DNA of 64,000 nucleotides, from positions 3,871,001 to 3,935,000 of the forward strand of contig NC_011666.1 of NCBI RefSeq assembly GCF_000021745.1, written 5' to 3'. The number at the start of each line of letters is the position of its first letter. The first letter of the stretch is position 1. The stretch comes from Methylocella silvestris BL2 (GTDB lineage: Bacteria; Pseudomonadota; Alphaproteobacteria; Rhizobiales; Beijerinckiaceae). The position numbers were made by a program, and so were the translations under genes. Under the pieces are notes generated by a model. It was not told the origin of the DNA. It ran no database searches and saw only the letters and a program-made list of their open reading frames with translations. Positions 60,102 to 64,000 of this stretch are shown piece by piece.

Positions 60102-61474
60102 TTGATGGCCTTCGCCCTTACGCCGACACAAATCCGACCGGTCTGCCATGGCTCGGTGACGTGCCGGCGCATTGGAATGTTCGGCGTATCAAAACGCTGC
60201 TTAGGGAGGTCGATAGTCGCAGCAAGACAGGAGAAGAACGGCTTCTGTCGCTGAGAATGAGACAAGGGCTTGTCGATCACATCGATGCGGGCGGGAAGCT
60301 GATCCCGCCGGAGTCACTGGTTAATTTCAAGATCGTCGAGCCCGGACAGGTGGTCATGAACCGCATGAGGGCCGCTGCCGGTTTGTTCGGCGTTGCGAAT
60401 GTGCGCGGATTGGTGAGCCCGGACTACGCCGTCTTCGAACCATTGCCCGAAGCGTTCAATCCCTACCTCCTTCAAGCATTCCGATTGCCGTCACTGTCAG
60501 CGGTGTTCCGAGCGGAATCGAAGGGCTTAGGCACCGGAGAATCCGGGTTCCTTCGCCTTTACACAGATAGGTTCGGCCCGATCCCTGTTCCCTATCCGCC
60601 GCTCGATGAGCAGCGGCTGATTGTGCGGTTTCTGGATTGGCATGGGGCGCAGACGGCGAAGCTGATCCGCGCGAAGAAGAAGATCATCGCGCTTCTGAAC
60701 GAGCAGAAGCAGGCGATCATCCACCGCGCCGTCACCCGCGGCCTCGATCCCAATGTCCGCCTCAAGCCCTCAGGCATCCCTTGGCTCGGCGACATCCCTG
60801 AAGATTGGGAGGTTTCGCGCGTAAAGACTGAGTTTCAGTGCCTCAACTACCGACGAGTTCCGTTAAGTGGCACAGAGCGGGGACGAATGACTGTTCGCCA
60901 ATACGATTACTACGGGGCATCAGGAGTAATCGATAAGGTCGACGAATTTTTGTTCGACGACAAACTTCTGCTGATAGCGGAAGATGGCGCAAATTTGGTC
61001 CTTAGAAACCTCCCTTTAGCGATCATCGCCGAAGGAAAGTTTTGGGTAAACAACCACGCTCATATTTTGAAGCCTCGTCGTGGGGACATTCGATTTCTCG
61101 CCGCAATTCTTGAGGGACTGAATTTCCTTCCATGGATATCCGGCGCAGCACAACCAAAACTAACTCAGGATCGCCTTATGGGGATCGCAATCGCAGTTCC
61201 GCCTGGGCACAAGCAGCTAGAAATCATTCAAAGCTGCGATGAGGAAGTGTCCGAACTGGTCCGCGCGATAAACGTGGCAAGTAAAGAGCTTATCTTTATT
61301 CAGGAATTCCGCACCCGCCTGATAGCCGATGTCGTTACCGGTAAGCTCGACGTGAGGGCCGCTGCGGCCAGCCTGCCTGAATCCGCCGAACTTGAGGCCA
61401 CCGAAGAGCTTGTTGAGGACGACGATCTCGACGAAGCCATTGACGATGCCGAAAATAAGGAGGTTGCCGCCTGA
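60098..61474 (+). CDS. hsdS: Type I restriction-modification specificity subunit HsdS
   Basis: Recognises the bipartite DNA target. The 458-residue protein has two target recognition domains, each opening with a GLPWLGDVPAHWNVRRIKTL or SGIPWLGDIPEDWEVSRVKT type segment. Each is followed by a conserved helical spacer (PPLDEQRLIVRFLDWHGAQT with LIRAKKKIIALLNEQKQAII; and near 400-425, ELVRAINVASKELIFIQEFR). Both domains are intact. An acidic tail follows (EELVEDDDLDEAIDDAEN). Its start overlaps hsdM (ATGA) and its stop overlaps the HEPN gene start. The second half is locally AT-richer, as often seen in exchangeable recognition domains. Confidence 0.95.
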   Translation: MIDGLRPYADTNPTGLPWLGDVPAHWNVRRIKTLLREVDSRSKTGEERLLSLRMRQGLVDHIDAGGKLIPPESLVNFKIVEPGQVVMNRMRAAAGLFGVANVRGLVSPDYAVFEPLPEAFNPYLLQAFRLPSLSAVFRAESKGLGTGESGFLRLYTDRFGPIPVPYPPLDEQRLIVRFLDWHGAQTAKLIRAKKKIIALLNEQKQAIIHRAVTRGLDPNVRLKPSGIPWLGDIPEDWEVSRVKTEFQCLNYRRVPLSGTERGRMTVRQYDYYGASGVIDKVDEFLFDDKLLLIAEDGANLVLRNLPLAIIAEGKFWVNNHAHILKPRRGDIRFLAAILEGLNFLPWISGAAQPKLTQDRLMGIAIAVPPGHKQLEIIQSCDEEVSELVRAINVASKELIFIQEFRTRLIADVVTGKLDVRAAAASLPESAELEATEELVEDDDLDEAIDDAENKEVAA

Positions 61475-61965
61475 TGGGTATGCCGACCGAGCCACTACTC
61501 GTCATCATGCGCCGATCGATGGCGAACCTCGCCTTCGTCGAAACGCATGCTGGCCCGGCCGGCCCTTACGAGGTGACGCAACTCATCAACACATTCCTCG
61601 GGGCGCTCGCGCACCCCTTCGAGGCCATGCGGGATGATCTCATGGCGCTCCCGCTTGCCGACGCGGCTGTGCTGGGCTGGCCGACGATCAACAAGGAGCG
61701 CCCTTCCGATAGAGAACCCGCCTCGCTGGGTGATCTGATTCGCCTGATGCGCAACGGCATGGCGCACGGCAATCTGGATTACCTGTCTGACGGCAAGGGC
61801 CAGATTCACGCGCTGCGCGTCTGGAATACCCATCCGAGGACAGGCGCGCGCACATGGGGAACGGTTGTTCCTATTGCCGATGTGCGGCGATTCCTCGGCT
61901 TGTTCGTGGATTTGATCGAGCGCCGCCACAGCGATTTCGGCTGGTATGAACGAGGGGTCGCCTGA
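61474..61965 (+). CDS. HEPN-family protein nested in the restriction operon
   Basis: A 163-residue helical protein beginning MGMPTEPLLVIMRRSMANLA. The HEPN signature R-x4-H is present in LMRNGMAHGNLDYL (Arg93, His98), the catalytic pair of HEPN ribonucleases. The sequence pattern (FVETHAGPAGPYEVTQLINT, then LGALAHPFEAMRDDLM) resembles the HEPN group seen near restriction and abortive-infection genes. It may cut RNA upon infection, or be a partner of DarT. It overlaps the end of hsdS by one base and darT follows 2 bp after its stop, so it belongs to the operon. Confidence 0.75.
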   Translation: MGMPTEPLLVIMRRSMANLAFVETHAGPAGPYEVTQLINTFLGALAHPFEAMRDDLMALPLADAAVLGWPTINKERPSDREPASLGDLIRLMRNGMAHGNLDYLSDGKGQIHALRVWNTHPRTGARTWGTVVPIADVRRFLGLFVDLIERRHSDFGWYERGVA

Positions 61966-61967
61966 CG

Positions 61968-62621
61968 ATGCCCGCTCCCGCCCAGCCAAAAATCTACCAC
62001 ATTATCCACTCCGACCGCCTGGCATCAATCATCGCGGACGGTTTCCTGTGGCCGGATGCGGCAATGGCTCAGCGCCAGGGCGTCGGCACGACAATCGGCA
62101 TGAGCAACATCAAGGCCCGCCGTTTGAACGAGCTTACCTTGAGCTGCCACCCGCACTTGCGCGTTGGGCATTGCACTCCGTTCTATTTTTGTTCTAGATC
62201 AGTGATGTTGTACCTGATCTATCGAAGGAATGAGGAGCTCACCTACAAAGGCGGCAAGAGCCGATCGTCCATTTGGAAGTTGATCTCCACGCGACGATTA
62301 CTTGGGCGCAACAGAACAATCGGCGCTGGGCGTTTACTTTGTCGAATGCCGGTGCGTATTACTTTGAGGACCGGTCGGACACTGCGCAGCTTGGCGATCA
62401 ATTGGGACGCCGTTCAAGCGCGCCAATGGTCCGGGAATGCCGTTTCCCGGTCGGTGAAGGAAGGCAAGCAAGCAGAATTCCTGATCGAAAGGGCGTTCCC
62501 ATGGCGCCTCGTTGAGCGGATTGGCGTCTTCTCGCAGGGATACGTGCAACCCGTATCACAGGCGATGCAAGGCGCAGCCCACAGGCCGGAGATCGAAATA
62601 AGAAGAGATTGGTACTATTGA
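61968..62621 (+). pseudogene. darT: DarT-type DNA ADP-ribosyltransferase toxin, compensated double frameshift
   Basis: DarT modifies thymidine or guanosine in single-stranded DNA with ADP-ribose. Family features are KIYHIIHSDRLASIIADG, TTIGMSNIKARRLNELTL, CTPFYFCSRSVMLYLIYRRN and KEGKQAEFLIERAFPWRLVE with the catalytic Glu (residue 170), ending RPEIEIRRDWYY. Between about 62254 and 62393 the reading frame is displaced. The other frame there carries the expected family sequence (EPIVHLEVDLHATITWAQQN, RRWAFTLSNAGAYYFEDRSD). So one base is missing near 62254 and one is extra near 62393. The 217-residue frame stays open but has 46 scrambled residues in the core. Either inactive or a sequencing artefact. 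Confidence 0.85.
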
Positions 62622-62633
62622 GGGAGGATGGCG

Positions 62634-63668
62634 ATGATCGAATTCATAACAGGTGACATCTTGAGGGCGGACGTGGAAGCGCTCGTCAACACCGTCAACT
62701 GCGTCGGCATCATGGGCCGCGGCATCGCCCTTCAGTTCAAGAACGACTTCCCGGAGAATTTCAAGGCTTACGAGGCCGCCTGCAAGCGCGAAGAGGTGCA
62801 GCCGGGCGAGATGTTCGTGTTCGAGACACGGACGATGACCAACCCGAAATTCATCATCAACTTCCCGACCAAGCGCCATTGGCGCGGCAAGAGCCGGATG
62901 GAAGATATCGATTCCGGCTTGAAGGCGTTGGTCGAGGAGATCCGCGTCCGGGGCATTCGTTCCATCGCTATCCCGCCGCTTGGCAGCGGGCTCGGCGGGC
63001 TCAACTGGGCCGACGTGCGCCCGCGCATCGTCGAGGCATTGCGCAGCCTCAACGATCTGAAGGTGATGGTATTCGAACCGAACAGCGCACCAGTCGCCAC
63101 CAAGTCGTGCGATGTTCCAAACATGACGGCGGGCCGCGCCGCGCTCGTGGTGCTGATGCACCGCTATCTCGGCGGATTGATGGACCCGTTCGTGACGCTC
63201 ATCGAAGTTCAGAAGCTCATGTACTTCATGCAGGAGGCGGGGGAGCCGCTGCGCCTGAACTATATCAAGCACCATTACGGCCCCTAAGCCGACAACCTGC
63301 GGCACGTCTTGACCAAGATCGATGGCCACCTCGTGTCCGGCTATCACGATGGCGGCGACGCTCCCGAGAAGGAACTTGAACTCGTGCCCGGCGCTGTGAA
63401 GGACGCGGAAGCCTTCTTGAGCGATGACGGCGACACCAAGACCCGTTTTGACCGGGTCGGAAAGCTGGTTGAAGGCTTCGAAACTCCTTTCGGCCTGGAA
63501 CTGCTTGCGACAGTCCATTGGGTGGCAAGTCGCGAGAGCGCGACAAGCCCCGAAGATGCCATCGCCAAGGTTTATGCCTGGAACGAACGTAAGAAGCGCT
63601 TCTCGCCGCGCCAAATCGGCATCGCGTTCGAAACCCTTCGTGCGAAAGGGTGGCTGGCGGCCGCATGA
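62634..63668 (+). pseudogene. darG: DarG-type macrodomain antitoxin with in-frame stop
   Basis: DarG removes ADP-ribose from DNA and also binds DarT. The start is the second ATG (MIEFITGDILRADVEALVNT), since AGGGAGG stands six bases before it. The macrodomain (about 1-155) has NTVNCVGIMGRGIALQFK, IINFPTKRHWRGKS and IAIPPLGSGLGGLNWADV. The DarT-binding C-terminal region follows. A TAA at 63285-63287 interrupts it in the run YIKHHYGP-stop-ADNLRHVLTKIDGHLV, exactly where a Tyr codon is expected. The frame then continues to TGA at 63668 overlapping hsdR. As written the product ends after the macrodomain plus about 60 residues, which may keep hydrolase activity. Confidence 0.85.
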
Positions 63669-64000
63669 AAACAGATACCTCGGAAAAGGGACTCGAGGCC
63701 CTGATCGTCGCTGGAATGACGGGCCGCACCTCGGCGCCGTCCGGCGGCGGATTCTCCGAGGAGCCGGAGCCCTTCGTCGGCCTGCATAACTGGTTGCTCG
63801 GAAATCCGAAGGACTATGATCGGGCATGGACGGTCGATCTTGTGCAATTGCGCGCCTTTGTGGGCTCCACGCAACGGCCGTTGGTGGAAGCCTTCGATCT
63901 CGACAACGACAGCCCGGCGCGGCAGAAATTCCTTGCCCGGCTTCAAGGCGAAATCGGCAAGCGCGGCGTCATCGACGTTCTGCGCCACGGCGCGAAGCAT
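63665..64000 (+). CDS. hsdR: Type I restriction endonuclease HsdR, N-terminal part
   Basis: The DNA translocase and nuclease subunit of the type I system, cut by the right window edge after 112 codons. It begins MKTDTSEKGLEALIVAGMTG and carries GNPKDYDRAWTVDLVQLRAF, RQKFLARLQGEIGKRGVIDV and LRHGAKH, the usual N-terminal segment of this HsdR subfamily that precedes the nuclease core. The ATG overlaps the darG stop (ATGA), placing it in the same operon. No lesion in the visible part. Confidence 0.9.
   Translation, partial: MKTDTSEKGLEALIVAGMTGRTSAPSGGGFSEEPEPFVGLHNWLLGNPKDYDRAWTVDLVQLRAFVGSTQRPLVEAFDLDNDSPARQKFLARLQGEIGKRGVIDVLRHGAKH

Larger units (their letters stand above)
56971..64000. mobile_element. 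Probable defence island in tRNA-Ala, right end outside window
   Basis: From the tRNA 3' end onward come AT-rich repeat-bearing DNA, a decayed frame and a type I restriction-modification operon with nested HEPN and DarTG genes. Location at a tRNA, the abrupt change in base composition at 56971-57400 and the wholly accessory content suggest an integrated element. No integrase is visible; the far end and any tRNA-end duplication lie outside the window. Confidence 0.6.

Noticed and set aside
62273-62515. Separate 80-codon gene inside darT
   Set aside because: Its first half is the missing middle of DarT in the shifted frame, not an independent gene; the second half is out-of-frame noise.

Overview
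The window is high-GC bacterial chromosome that reads as an alphaproteobacterium of the order Hyphomicrobiales (Rhizobiales). The evidence is: a CckA-type hybrid kinase; a giant GPR/RgsE-like polar-growth protein; zinc-ligand-poor DksA and Tgt variants; GAAC-N7-GAAC SOS boxes; and the gene order recA / cckA / fliO-like / dksA. The genus cannot be fixed from the sequence alone; Beijerinckiaceae or Methylocystaceae relatives are possible but unproven.

Layout of the core part (1-56970). 1-9300: recA (cut by the window start) with an SOS promoter, two unrecognised small genes, cckA, a FliO-domain protein, dksA, NADP isocitrate dehydrogenase and a membrane-anchored protein. 9300-20960: a PPP-type phosphatase, a CYTH/CHAD protein, a DUF6197-like protein, ChaC, a DUF2125 protein, an exopolysaccharide-priming sugar transferase, thrS, a LuxR-type regulator, a small gene with its own SOS-type promoter, and plsC. 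21195-27287: psiF and the methionine operon (ArsR-methyltransferase regulator, metF, metH). 27320-36017: AmpD-like amidase, glycine-zipper lipoprotein, the RNase P RNA gene and the 2327-residue GPR-like protein. 36494-42737: ferredoxin, ferredoxin-NADP reductase, coaD, two cyclophilins, queA, tgt, GST. 42771-50969: a secreted choloylglycine-hydrolase-family enzyme, an RND efflux pair coupled to a lytic transglycosylase, and an SLT transglycosylase. 51174-56740: sdhCDAB, an alpha/beta-hydrolase-fold protein lacking its nucleophile, DUF167 and YggT.

From tRNA-Ala(CGC) at 56895-56970 rightwards the character changes. First comes an AT-rich, repeat-bearing stretch, then a decayed reading frame, then a compact defence operon running off the right edge: a Phd/YefM-type antitoxin, hsdM, hsdS, a HEPN protein, a darT-type DNA ADP-ribosyltransferase, a darG-type macrodomain antitoxin, and the start of hsdR. 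Most junctions overlap by a few bases, so this looks like one transcription unit in which a DarTG toxin-antitoxin pair and a HEPN gene are nested inside a type I restriction-modification system. The position suggests an integrative element in the tRNA.

Three genes of this operon carry lesions as written: a -1 frameshift in hsdM, a compensated -1/+1 pair in darT, and an in-frame TAA in darG. I saw no comparable lesion in the core genes. Either the island is decaying or these are local sequence errors; re-reading the positions given would decide. Other points of interest are the SOS-controlled unknown gene at 19613-20089, the zinc-ligand-free Tgt, the serine-less hydrolase and an intergenic hairpin cluster at 18540-18740. 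No CRISPR array or transposase was recognised.
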